DNA of 25,073 nucleotides, taken from the NCBI GenBank assembly GCA_009602735.1, contig WELA01007430.1, positions 586-25,658 of the forward strand, written 5' to 3'. Below are positions 9,044-18,463 of the stretch, in pieces. The notes under the pieces are model-generated. The model did not search any database, was not told the origin of the DNA, and saw nothing but the letters and a program-made list of their open reading frames with translations. Every line of letters starts with the position of its first letter. Position 1 is the first letter of the stretch. Source of the stretch: Mesotaenium endlicherianum. Lineage: Eukaryota; Streptophyta; Zygnematophyceae; Zygnematales; Mesotaeniaceae. Both the position numbers and the translations under genes were made by a program.

Positions 9044-9756
9044 TGTAATGAATCAGTATATTGGTTGATATAATATTCATTTAAATAAATATAGTTAAAT
9101 AAGTTCAGCCTGCTGAATTAGTTAATGTTGAGTCTGCTGGACTTTATTAAATCATCAGTTTAATGACTCAGCCGGAAGCAGCAGGCTGAAGTCATCTTAA
9201 GTCAGCTTGCTGACACATTCTTTGACAGCCAGCTGACTTCCGTAATCGGTAGCAGCGAACTGCCTTGATATGCATCGAAGTGTGGTGTGCTAGATGAATG
9301 GCCAGATGACATCCCTATGATGGATGGCGATTCGGGATGATGGGAGATGGCGGTGGATTTGGTTAACCGAGGTCCTACCAACGTGGTTAACTCCCGGGTA
9401 GGCGGTGCCATCGCACTGGCCGTTGAACAGTAAACTCATTCCATGTACATATGCTAGGCGTTGCTCTCGAGTTCGGCATTCGAAAACGAGGTCAACTCTC
9501 TTGTATAGCTTACTGAGAGAGATCTGAATCCAAGGCGAGAAGCCATTGATACGCGCTGTCTTCTCACCTTGCTTATGTATGAGTTTACTGAGTGCATTAT
9601 TGATGCTAGTTTACTCTCATTTGATTTACGAGTGTTGTTCACTGCTAGTGTGTTGTTCTTTTGCCGTTTAATCAGTTAACAAAAAATCCATGAAGATTAC
9701 TTGCTGATATAAAGATCTTCATTAATTGTTAATCGCCTATTTGGTAAGTCGATTCA
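9044..9756 (+). repeat. 3' LTR of element 1
   Basis: It is 713 bp with TGTAATG...CGATTCA ends. It matches 128-841 with small indels, mostly in the first third, and keeps the six-unit ~25-bp array (9105-9236). The right flank enters directly into the 3' end of another pol copy, without a leader, gag or primer-binding site. Confidence 0.92.
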
Positions 9757-9761
9757 TTTTA

Positions 9762-10061
9762 CCCAGTCTTTAATGTTTCCTTCCTGGAACCATACGTCAA
9801 GGGCGACACACTGTTCACAGGTCAGTTACCGGTCCAACCGGGCCCAGTGCCTGCCCTTCAAGATGGTGACCTTGAGGAGTATGAAGTTGATGAGATAATC
9901 AATGCACAATTTGGTCCGTCGGTCATCTAAATAGTGATGAAGGGCCTGGTCAGATGGAAGGGATGATGCATTTGGGAACACATGGGAAAAGGGACCATTT
10001 GGTCAACGCAAAAGAGGCGTTGAAACGCATTTACCTTCGGGAAGCTGGGACATCACCTTAA
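9762..10061 (+). pseudogene. pol: pol 3' fragment of a second copy (integrase C-terminus and chromodomain)
   Basis: The start matches pol residues from about His-Pro-Val-Phe-Asn (1138) onward; [11 protein letters not shown] is almost unchanged. It then runs through the linker and the chromodomain to a stop near 10059. Internal stops and indels (for example around 9925) mean it is not functional. It begins directly at the right edge of the LTR, so everything 5' of it is missing. Confidence 0.85.
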
Positions 10062-10444
10062 GTGTCATTTCAGTTGACATGGACAGGTGACAGGAGGTCC
10101 TATCTTAATTTTAAGTTGGAGGGGAATGTGACGGTTAAGTGACACAATGTGAAAGCTTAGTGACAGGTGTGACAGGAAATTTACCTTCATTTTAATTGGA
10201 GGGAAGGTGACAACTTTTTGGAATTCAGGAACCCACCGTTACATATACACTCACACCCAATGGCGCTCACACTCACTACTCACAATGTTACACTCTCCGA
10301 AACACCTCTTTTCCAAGTTTACCACTTCCACTCACTCTACTCGCGAGGTAAATTGGGATTAGCATGTCACTACGTTCTTGCCCGTTATGTCTCTTGTTTG
10401 TACTCTATTGATCTACTAACTGAGTGGTGGTATGTGTGAGCAAG
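10062..10444 (+). other. Post-pol spacer of the second copy
   Basis: It parallels 6240-6579: GACAGG-AGGT-CCTATC (10089-10104, one mismatch in the stem), then AAGTTGGAGGGGAA (10113-10126). A weaker third purine tract lies near 10196. TACTAAC at about 10415 lies upstream of the ATG at 10445, echoing the possible branch point of element 1. Confidence 0.55.
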
Positions 10445-10741
10445 ATGACCAAGCAAAAGAACAAGTTCAAGAGGAAGGGGAAGGTCAAAGAGGCTCGACA
10501 ACAGTATCAAGAATTCCAGGGAGACATTGGTGCAACCTCACTCTCAGCCTTCAGGAAGGGAGGTGGAACGTCGATGCCTCAAGAAGGAGGCTGAGAAAAA
10601 ACAGGCAGAGGAGGAAAGAGTCAAGAAGGAGGAACAAGACAGACTCAGACAGCTTGAAGAGGACAGAAAAGCTGAGGAGGCCAGAGTCGGGAAGTTGAAG
10701 AGGATCGGAAGGTTGAGGAGAGGAGGCTTAGGAAGGCAGAG
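10445..10741 (+). pseudogene. Extra-gene 5' fragment of the second copy
   Basis: It starts MTKQKNKFKRKGK and continues with QYQEFQGDIG, matching the start of the 6580 gene (EYLQFRGDIE). The Glu/Lys-rich coiled coil follows after a frameshift near 10560. Similarity to the extra gene stops at the AGTATGCTCAAAG point and gag similarity takes over. Confidence 0.75.
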
Positions 10742-11253
10742 GAGTTGTTGAGTATGCTCAAAGATTTCAGGAGAACATAATTAAACAACCAAATTTGTCG
10801 GGGCTGTATCGAACAGCATACTTCAGGTATGACTTGAAGTCTAAAGTCTTGAGTCATTTCGCTAAAACGAACTATGAGAAGCTGGCTGACTTGATCCAAA
10901 AATACTGATGCCTGGGATTAGCAGAAGTTTAACCACAAGCGCCAGAGTAGTGCTTTGGTGGTTAGTATCGTGAAAAAGCCATATGGTTCCTACAATGCAA
11001 TCAAAGGAGACCAGGCTGAGGATGATCAAGATGGCGAGCAATGAGTATGATTACAATGCTAAGCAGTCTAGAGGGAGAGGTGGATACCCTCGAGGAGACT
11101 TTGAAAGAGATGGTGGTAGGACTAAGCCGTGACCAGCTTGAGCAAATTCGCTTTGCTACCATTGCCAGGAGAGAGGTCACTATAGAGAGCAATGTCCTAA
11201 GGAGAACCTGCCAAAGGTGGATTAATAGGCTCAGCCTATAAAAAAAAGAAATA
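10742..11253 (+). pseudogene. gag: gag middle and zinc-knuckle fragment fused to the extra gene
   Basis: From GAGTATGCTCAAAGATTTCAG onward it matches the capsid region of gag at 1939 (AEFAQKFQEN). It goes on through AYFRYDLK, YEKLADLIQ and the zinc knuckle with both first cysteines (CYHCQ..). Several frameshifts and a TAA-TAG pair at 11223 break it. The A-run at 11240-11247 replaces the TTTAAAA heptamer of element 1 and is in the same phase (ata-AAA-AAA). Confidence 0.8.
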
Positions 11254-11688
11254 GTCAGTAGTCCAGTCTATTGGCCGTGAAGATGCTAGAGGAAGTGAGT
11301 CGTCGCTAGCTGCCCTCTTAGCAGGTGTCATGGGCCCTGCTAAACTAAATTGACTATGCATGCCTGACAACGAGATAAAGGAGACTATCAATAATATAGA
11401 TTCCCAGAAATTGCACACTTTGGATGGTCTTCTTCAATCTGATGTCCAACATTTCTTTGCTAAGTCAAGAGAAGAATATGAAAGTCAGGAAAAGTCAGTT
11501 GCCCTTATTTTCCAGCATTGTATGATTGCAGGTGGGAAGGTAAGGGCATTCATTGATGGAGGAGCATTAGATACTTGTATCCATAAGGACATATTGAAGT
11601 GGCTAAGGCTACCTACTGTCACGCAACGGAATACAAAAATGCATCTTGAGTTGACGCCTTAAGTATCCCGCGAGGAATTATGAAACAA
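11254..11688 (+). pseudogene. pol: pol protease fragment of the second copy
   Basis: It matches the first ~120 residues of pol: MPDNEIKETINNID, then the protease site FIDGGA, then LRLPTVTQ. A stop near 11660 and small indels disable it. Similarity ends at about 11688, exactly where the inverted LTR of element B starts. The missing remainder of pol does not reappear on the other side of element B at 15939. Confidence 0.85.
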
Positions 11689-11690
11689 AT

Positions 11691-12394
11691 TGACTTACCA
11701 ATAGGCGATTAAACAACTACTCAAGATCTTTATATCAGCAAGTTATCTCTATGGGGTATTTTGGTTAACTAATTAATCAGCAAAAGACTCCATAACTAGC
11801 GTTGTAAAACTCACAAGTCAAACGCAAGTAAACTAGCATCGATCATGCAAAACTCACACATAAGCAAGATGAGAAGCTGTTTGTGTAACGACTTCACAAC
11901 CTTGGATTCAGATTTTCGCTTAGTATGCGATACAAAAGAGTTGGCCTCGTTTCCAAATGCCAAATCCGAAGGCATAACCTCACTTATGTACATGGAATAA
12001 GTTAATTGTTCAACGGCAAGTGCGATAGCACCGCCTGCGCGGGAGTTAACCATGTCGGTAGGATCTCGACTATCCAAATCCACAGCCATCTCCCATCAAC
12101 CCAAAATGGCCATCCACCCAAGGGTGTCATGTGGCCACTCATCTAGCATACAACGCTTTGATGCATAACTAGGCAATTCGCTGATATCGAGTACGGCAGT
12201 CAGCTGACAGTTAAAGAATGTGTCAGCAAGCTGACCAATAATGGACTTCAGCATGCTGCTCTCGGCTGAGTCATTATTTTGAATAATACTAAAAGTCCAG
12301 CAGACTTAATATTAACTAGAGTTGAGCAGACTGAATCTAATCAATTATTATATAAAAATGATTAATATACTATTAATATTTCTGATTCTATACA
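11691..12394 (-). repeat. 3' LTR of element B
   Basis: It is an inverted, diverged copy of the element 1 LTR. It begins TGTATAGAATCAG at 12394 and its last recognisable bases are GGTAAGTCA at 11691. The terminal GATTCA is altered or lost. Degenerate units of the TCAGCNTGCTGA array are present (for example 12227-12260). Confidence 0.87.
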
Positions 12395-12405
12395 ACCCCT
12401 CCATT
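12395..12405 (-). other. Polypurine tract of element B
   Basis: AATGGAGGGGT on the minus strand directly abuts the LTR start TGTATAG, the same relation as AAGTTGGAGGG at 115 and 9031. The hairpin upstream of it is decayed (TGTCAAGGCAACAACA). Confidence 0.65.
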
Positions 12406-12560
12406 GTAAAGTGTTGTTGCCTTGACAGCACTAAAGCACTTATTCTAATAACACGGAGCAACAATCCTGACAAGTTGACAAAAGCATGCACCACAACAAA
12501 CTATTGACCCTTTGATGCAAGCTAGGTCCCTGGAGGAACAATACCTAGACCGGACCTTGT

Positions 12561-13852
12561 TCACCTATCAGGTGGCCTTCTGAACCCCTCAGTACCAGCC
12601 CAAGGTGGGCCCATAGAAGAACGCAGCAACTGGGCAACCTCCTCTTGGACATTTTGCAAGTTAATGGAAGCTGCTCGTTCTTGTGCAATGCGCAAATTGA
12701 TAGGAACAAGTTCAGGGTTCCCAGAAGAATGCTGTATGATATGGGATAAGGGCACATGGCCCCGAGAAGAAGGTGAAACTGGCATCCCTCTTGCTGCTTC
12801 CCTAGCAGCTTTCTTGCTGGCCCTGTCTGCCTGAGTTTTAGTCCCCAAGGGTGGGGTCTTCTCCTTGTTGAAGCTCCATAGCCAAGTGGCGTCTGCCTCT
12901 TTAGCTGCCTGCTAGATGGTATCCTCCAGTGCTTCAAGGCCCTCTTTGCTAGAGACAATTCAGTATTCTGTAAAAATTGGGGATTTTGCGGGGGTCCAAG
13001 TCCTAGCAGGACTGGACTCTGCACCTGTGATCCGTTCCTCTTCATTCTCTTGCTCCTCAAAAACTGTTGGTGTTGACTCTGCAATCCTGTCCAGCTGGGC
13101 CTTGGATAGAGAATAGGCAATTGATTTCCCCCTCCTAGCTTTGGGTGGGGGCTGCTGGGCCCTGACTGTGCTCAGGTCCTTCTCCCCTTGCTTGCCTGCC
13201 CATTTGATATAAGCATGTTTATCCTTAATGAGAGAGTGCCTAGCTCTGGTCCTCTCATCCTTCCTCTCTTCACTCATGCACCTCCTTAGCCCACCCCGTC
13301 TAGGGTCCCAAGGTGCAATGTGAGGAGGTAGAGAGATGGTGCCGTCCAGCGCGAGGTCGAAGTCATCTTCCACAACCCTGTCATTCTCCTGATCATCAAT
13401 GTTCGTGGTCATCTAGCGCCAATCTGTAGGCTGCTTGAAGAAGGCAGGGTCAGTCCTCTTCAGTGTGCAGGAGTACCAGTGGCCTGGAAAATTCTGATGG
13501 CTGGTCTTCTTGGCCAAGAATTTCCAACTCTTCCACTTTACCTCATTATACATAGGCTTGAACCTGTGGTAGGATGTTACAGCTCTGAAGCTATCCCGGT
13601 AGCATCTGAATTATCCCAATGACTCTGTAAGAGCTTCTTATCCCAAGATCAGGCGCTGGTGGATCTTTTGGGCGGATGATCAGGTCCTTGGCTTCTTTGG
13701 CAGTATACCCTACCATCCTGGCATAGTCATCATACAAAAGAAATGCAGTGTGGACTTAAATATACTTGTCCACAGCTCCCTTCCCCTCTCTTTGCAGGGT
13801 CACCTTCTGCTTTGCTGCTCTGATCTTTTGAGCATACTTTGGCCTACTACGC
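12561..13852 (-). pseudogene. Extra gene copy in element B, without the intron-like segment
   Basis: It matches the 6580-8958 gene from the KYAQ point to the tail. Conserved stretches include DKYI, LLYDDYARMVGYT, PTDWR, LPPHIAPWDPR, GEKDL, QQPPP and SRGHVPL. There is no interruption near 13250 where element 1 has 701 extra bases. The tail end carries clean conserved sequence over 12561-12848. Stops and frameshifts (for example around 13740, 13410 and 12915) make it nonfunctional. The N-terminal coiled coil is missing because gag sequence is joined at 13852. Confidence 0.8.
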
Positions 13853-14450
13853 CCTCAGCCACCACTTTGGTCAGTTTCGGAACCAAGTTGGTTCCTATCT
13901 CGCACCATTGCCATCATGATTCTCCTTTCTCCTGTTGGGTCTAGTACATCATAGTCATCTGCAATTGCATTTGAATGGATAATGCACCAATGTCAACATT
14001 ATGAGGTGGCAATCCAGCCAAAGCAAGAGCAGCAACATTGACTCACTCAGCAGCAGCTTTGACATTTTCTCTTGTCGCTGTATCCACAATTTGTGCTCCA
14101 CTCAGCTGTTACGAATCTGTGCTAGAGGTACATCCGTGTCAACAGCAGGACGTGGCATAAGTTCTTCCACCGTCCTAGCATCAAGTAAACGTCGCCTTCG
14201 CTTTTGTATCTTCGTCTTCCTTTACTAAACGTTTAGCTTCTACTCTAATACGTTCTTCTTCAACCTCCTGGGTTGCTACTTCAACAAGGGCCGCCGCTAC
14301 TTCTTCAGCTTCTCTACCTTCCCTATCTGCTATCACTTCTTTATAAGAGCGACATCTCACTTCTTGGTTGTCTCCTTGACCTTCCATGTTGTCATTATCT
14401 TGATTCTTCATATTTTGAGAGTTGCTAGTTTGAGACCGCGTCATTACCAT
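13853..14450 (-). pseudogene. gag: gag N-terminal fragment in element B
   Basis: It starts MVMTRSQTSNSQNMKNQ at 14450. It then shows CRSYKEVIADREGREAEE, similar to RTYSKAVADTAAREAADE of element 1, and runs to the Gly-rich GSETDQSGG region. It supplies a better gag start than element 1. An in-frame TAG at 13943-13941 lies at the same codon as the TAG at 1514 of element 1 (Tyr-stop-x-Gln-Gln-Glu in both). Frameshifts occur near 14180 and 13925. Confidence 0.75.
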
Positions 14451-14471
14451 GCAAAGAAGACAGTGATAAGA

Positions 14472-14483
14472 GCTTCGATACCA
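14472..14483 (-). other. Primer-binding-site candidate
   Basis: TGGTATCGAAGC starts 6 nt after the CA end of the 5' LTR. TGGTATC is the start of the primer-binding site complementary to initiator-methionine tRNA in many plant LTR elements (TGGTATCAGAGC). The last bases differ, so the tRNA is not certain. Confidence 0.55.
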
Positions 14484-14489
14484 CTAAAA

Positions 14490-15938
14490 TGAATCAATCT
14501 ACTTATAAGCGAATACCAATTAACAAAGATCCTTAGATCAAGAAGTAAGCTTTAATGTAAGGTCATAGGTTTATAAAGTGCATTTTTGAGTTTCATGAAA
14601 GTATGTTTTGATTGTACAGTAGTGTAGACTGCATTTTTGTGGTCATTTTGATATAAAGTTCATTGAATTTGGTCAAGTTTGAGAGAGTTACGGATTTCTG
14701 AAGTTTAATCAGTTTTGAGGTCGGTTGACGACTGTCCTTAATTTGCGGTGAGCGCGATCGTCTGATTGACCGACAGCGTCGAGCGATCTGGACCGTTAAA
14801 ATGAACTCGAACCTTCACGTAAGTTCGGCTGACGCGGAGTGCCGACTAGGTCGATTTACCTAGAAGTTTCGGTTTAGCCTAGCGCGTCTAAGATAGAATA
14901 TTCTAGTAATGTCGATGCATGTATGTGGACGTCAATTCGGCCCGACACGTCAGATTAGACTGATCTGGCTTACTCACGAATATTCTGGAAGGGACGATTT
15001 GACAAACACTTAGGAAAATCCGTAGCTTCCTCCTAGGGGGAGCACTTAGGCAGAAAATTATAAATAGGCATAACTTCTTTGTTTCTTATCAGTTTTCACT
15101 TCTGTAAATTTTTACGGGTTTGTAATGACAAGGCCTTTCATCCTACACCATTTGTGAGCAATTTCTTGCCACTCAAATTGTTGAGTAATTTTCCTAAGCT
15201 TTCTTAGTGATATGCCGCTGCACTCTTTAGTATGATTGCAACTAGTTCTTTTCCTCGTGAGTCACTGCGCTTCCACTAGGGCACTCTGCCCCTTTCATTT
15301 AAGGTATTTCCTGGTTAACTCATTAAACAGCAAAAGACCGCACAACTAGCGTAAGCAAACTTCAAAACTCAAATGCAAGTCACGAGCATCAAATATGCAA
15401 TCAGTGAACTCATACATAAGCAAAATCAAAGAGCAGTTTTTGTAACGGCTTGCAACCTTGGATTCAAATCTTCTTTCAGTAGTCTTCACAGAGAGTTGGC
15501 TTCGTTTTTGAATGCCGAACTTGATAGCAATGCCTAGCGTATGTACATGAAATGAGTTTGCTGTTCAACGAGAAGTGCGATGGCGCTGTGTACTCGGGAG
15601 TTAACCGCGTCGATAGGTTCGCAGCTAACCAAATCCACCGCCATCTTCCATCATCCCAAATCACCATCCGCGTAAGGCGTTATCTGGCCATTAGCATATC
15701 CACACTTAAATGCATTACTAGGCAGTTTGCTAGTACTGCTTAAGGCGGTTAGCTAGCTGTCAAAGAATGTGTCAGCGTGCTGACTTAAATTGACTTTAGC
15801 CTGCTGCTCTCGGGTGAGTCATTATATTGAAAATTAGTTAAAGTCTAGCAGACCTAATATTAAGTCCAGTTTTTATTAGCTGAATTTAATTAACTATTTA
15901 TTTTAAATGAATATTTACCAATATACTGATTCATTACA
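14490..15938 (-). repeat. 5' LTR of element B, split by a nested solo LTR
   Basis: The two parts 15303-15938 and 14490-14555 match the element 1 LTR in reverse. The outer end is exactly TGTAATGAATCAG, with no hairpin or purine tract beyond it, and this defines the true LTR start for the family. The inner end is GATTCA. Without the insert it is about 702 bp. Confidence 0.87.
14556..15297 (+). repeat. Solo LTR of a different retrotransposon
   Basis: The 742-bp segment starts TGTAAGGTC and ends CCTTTCA. It is bounded by perfect 5-bp direct repeats TTTAA at 14551-14555 and 15298-15302. The surrounding LTR is continuous once it is removed. A TATAAATA box lies at 15059-15066, about 500 bp in, in the plus orientation, as expected for an LTR promoter. 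There are no internal genes, so it is a solo LTR left by LTR-LTR recombination. It is not similar to the surrounding LTR family. Its recent origin relative to element B follows from nesting. Confidence 0.75.
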
Positions 15939-18463
15939 CACGCTCATCCTGCAGCTACGATGCCACCTACGTTCACACCTAAATAATGGCAACTCAAAGG
16001 TAGGACTTTCACGCCGCCTACCACTACACGTGCCCTAGGTAGGAGGAGACATTATACCAAGATTTGCATTTCGAGTAGAGCTCATACTGCACGAAGGCTG
16101 AGTTTTATATCAAAGATGGATTGTATGCTTGTTAAGTGCAAATCTTGAGTGTGCTGTGCTCGCATACTTGGTAGTTGTATCAAACCAATGCTGGAGCTCT
16201 GTGCGTGAAATCACATTAAGTACTTGCTTACCTTGCCTACATATAGTATAGAGGACATTGTTTGATCGGTCGAAAGAATTTCGTGGACAACTTGATCGCC
16301 TCAAGAGCCTAGGGAAGGTCAAAGAGACAAATTTGAGAGTAGACAATCTGCCGTTTGGCCCTCATCTTTCACATGAAGATTTCGAACGCACAGAAATTTG
16401 TCCGTTTTCTGCAAAGAATGCATAGACAAGCCAAATTTGCATAACCAGCAGCGCGTGAGAGAAAAAATATGTTGCTTATACACACACAAAAGTGCTAACT
16501 TTTTCCATTAGACAACATAATTTTGTTATAGTTATAAAAGTCAAAGCTCAAGCACTCAAGCCAATGAAAAATATATGCTCAATAGCATTTTATAACATTA
16601 TCGCAAACGTGCTCTATTGCACATTGACTGTATTTGCCAGAAAGTCATGGAGCGTACACATCCTTAAGAGATATTGGAAGCACAGGGGGTCAACCAAAGA
16701 AAGCACCAGGGCAAAGAGCGTTAGACAGCAAGAAAAGTGAAGTACAAGGTAGATTGATATAAAGTATGTGCTTCTACAGAGTTTGTAACCGTGTTTGGAT
16801 TTTGTATGCTTGTTATTTACAAAACTCGAGTATATTGTGTTTTTGTATTTGGTGATTGTATCTTACCGACATTGGAGCCGTGTCTCCATATTGCTTCAAG
16901 TCGAGGTTGCTTGCTGTGCTTGTATAAAATCCCGAGACGACTTCGTGGGCCCGAAGAAAGGTCTTGAAGAGTTTGGCATTTCACCCCGAGTTACAAGTGA
17001 GGGTCAATGATAAATATTTTGAAAGATTCGTGTCTCCACTTTTCGAATTCCACTTTTTTGGATTCGTGCCTCCACTTTTTTTGATGTACAATAAATCCTA
17101 GTGCATCTTACTTGAGTCTTTCTTGTTGGATACTACCACAATTGAGACTTTGATCAGCGCTTGACCAAAAGTAAAAATTTGATCCAATTGTAGAGATCAT
17201 ATTGTGTAATTGTTTTTTTTAAAGGGCACGTTGTGACGCGCCAAATATTGATCGTTTGCTTCAGAACTAGTTACTTTAATGACACCGAAGCTTTTTTGTG
17301 TGGAAATTTATCAAAAGGTTTTGACGACCGTATTGCCTTCCATTTTGGAAAGTCGATGCAATCACATATTGTGCATATTTGGTGCGCGTACCAATATGAG
17401 GAAATCTGATATACATTTTTGCGTAATTTAGATGGACGTCCTTGCAATAGCGAAGGACGTAAAAGCTGGTCACGTAAGACATTAAACAAAGTGAAGTCAA
17501 CGTTGGTGTTGAACATCATTCTATTATTACAAGGAATTATGTGACTGAATTTTATGTGACTGATTGATCACACTTAAGTTTTCATGACCATGCTCCAAAT
17601 ATTTGCTTAATACTCCACACAGATTAGCTCTAATTTAGAATTGAATTTGATGTAAGAGATGTTTCAAACTTCTTGCTTTTAAAACACTTGACTTTGACGT
17701 TGCAAGCTGCAAACCCGGAGCATGTAGGTGCCGTAGGTAGTGGGAGTTGATGTATACTTGGCAAGTGTTCTCCTTTATATGGATGATATTTTTGGATATT
17801 AAGATATACAATTGAAATAGATCGTGATGTACATGAACATCAAGCCGTCTTGCAATGTTACATAAAGTCTTCAGCAAGTCATATAGGGGAGGAATGCATT
17901 TAGATGCAACATTGGTTCATGCTCAAGGTGCATGAGCTCAAGCTCTCGAGCCTTAAGTTGAAAGACCAAGGGACTTGGAGTAATGACTTGTTTGTCTTCC
18001 CCTTCTTGCACTCTAGTGAATGTAGGCAGTGAATGTAGGTACAAAGATGGCAAAGATGAGTTTTAAAAAGAGATGTAAACCCTGCATAAACTGACATGTG
18101 GAAGTATTTCCAAGGTAAGTCGGGATAGAGGTCAAACGTGTGGAACGAGCTTGTTGCACATAAAGACGACCAGCTGCCGGCATAACTAACCTGGAACTGC
18201 GGCCCCAAGTCAGCGTGTTGTGAAAATACGGCTTCGTGTAAAAATTGCGCCAGAATTGGCGTATGAAGCAAAAGGTAATTATTTACCGTAAAGACGATCG
18301 CCTACATACAGACCAAGGGGCTTTCCCCTAAGCTCGACTACCTGAGGTTGACGACATTGCTGCTGCATTCATGAGTGTGCTTACTCATATGAAGCAGAAT
18401 TAACGAGGAATATTATGTGAGGTACCATTACGATAGGTCCCTGTCTTGTCTTGGATGTAGATC
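15939..18463. other. AT-rich intergenic region with no supportable gene
   Basis: Open frames here are short and show no family signature or codon pattern I can support. It contains a diverged direct duplication (16118-16340 and 16795-17005) and a short local repeat of GATTCGTGYCTCCACTTTT near 17025 and 17060. The last few hundred bases must hold the promoter and 5' UTR of the prenyltransferase gene; no clear TATA box is assigned. Confidence 0.5.
16118..17005 (+). repeat. Diverged direct duplication (two ~210-bp units, ~680 bp apart)
   Basis: The units 16118-16340 and 16795-17005 share TTGTATGCTTGTTA, then GTAGTTGTATC versus GTGATTGTATC, then a TGGAGC-containing stretch and ACTTCGTGG-like sequence. 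They look like old copies of an unidentified repeat. Confidence 0.4.

Larger units (their letters stand above)
128..9756 (+). mobile_element. Ty3/gypsy chromovirus-type LTR retrotransposon (element 1) with an extra gene after pol
   Basis: The element is about 9.6 kb: 5' LTR (128-841), leader, gag, pol, a spacer, an extra coding region of unknown function, hairpin plus polypurine tract, and 3' LTR (9044-9756). The order protease-RT-RNase H-integrase-chromodomain within pol identifies a chromovirus of the Ty3/gypsy group. Pol is open over 1238 codons, while gag and the extra gene carry stops and frameshifts, and the two LTRs differ at roughly one base in ten by eye. This copy is therefore old and probably immobile by itself. 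No clean target-site duplication is seen, because both outer flanks look like parts of other copies of the same family. Confidence 0.93.
11691..15938 (-). mobile_element. Element B: pol-less, LTR-flanked composite element
   Basis: On the minus strand the order is 5' LTR (15938-14490, interrupted), primer-binding-site candidate (14483-14472), gag N-terminus (14450-13853), extra gene (13852-12561), polypurine tract (12405-12395) and 3' LTR (12394-11691). No protease, RT, RNase H or integrase is present. Subtracting the nested solo LTR leaves about 3.5 kb. The set of cis signals is what a non-autonomous element needs to move with borrowed pol (inference). All its coding parts now carry stops. 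No target-site duplication is visible at its ends. Confidence 0.82.

Noticed and set aside
87..9761. TTTAA / TTTTA as a target duplication of element 1
   Set aside because: The two 5-mers differ, and the flank at 87 lies upstream of the hairpin and purine tract, so it does not touch the LTR edge.
16492..16740. 82-codon plus-strand frame in the AT-rich intergenic region
   Set aside because: It is short and lysine/isoleucine-rich as expected of AT-rich DNA, with no recognised motif or splice context.
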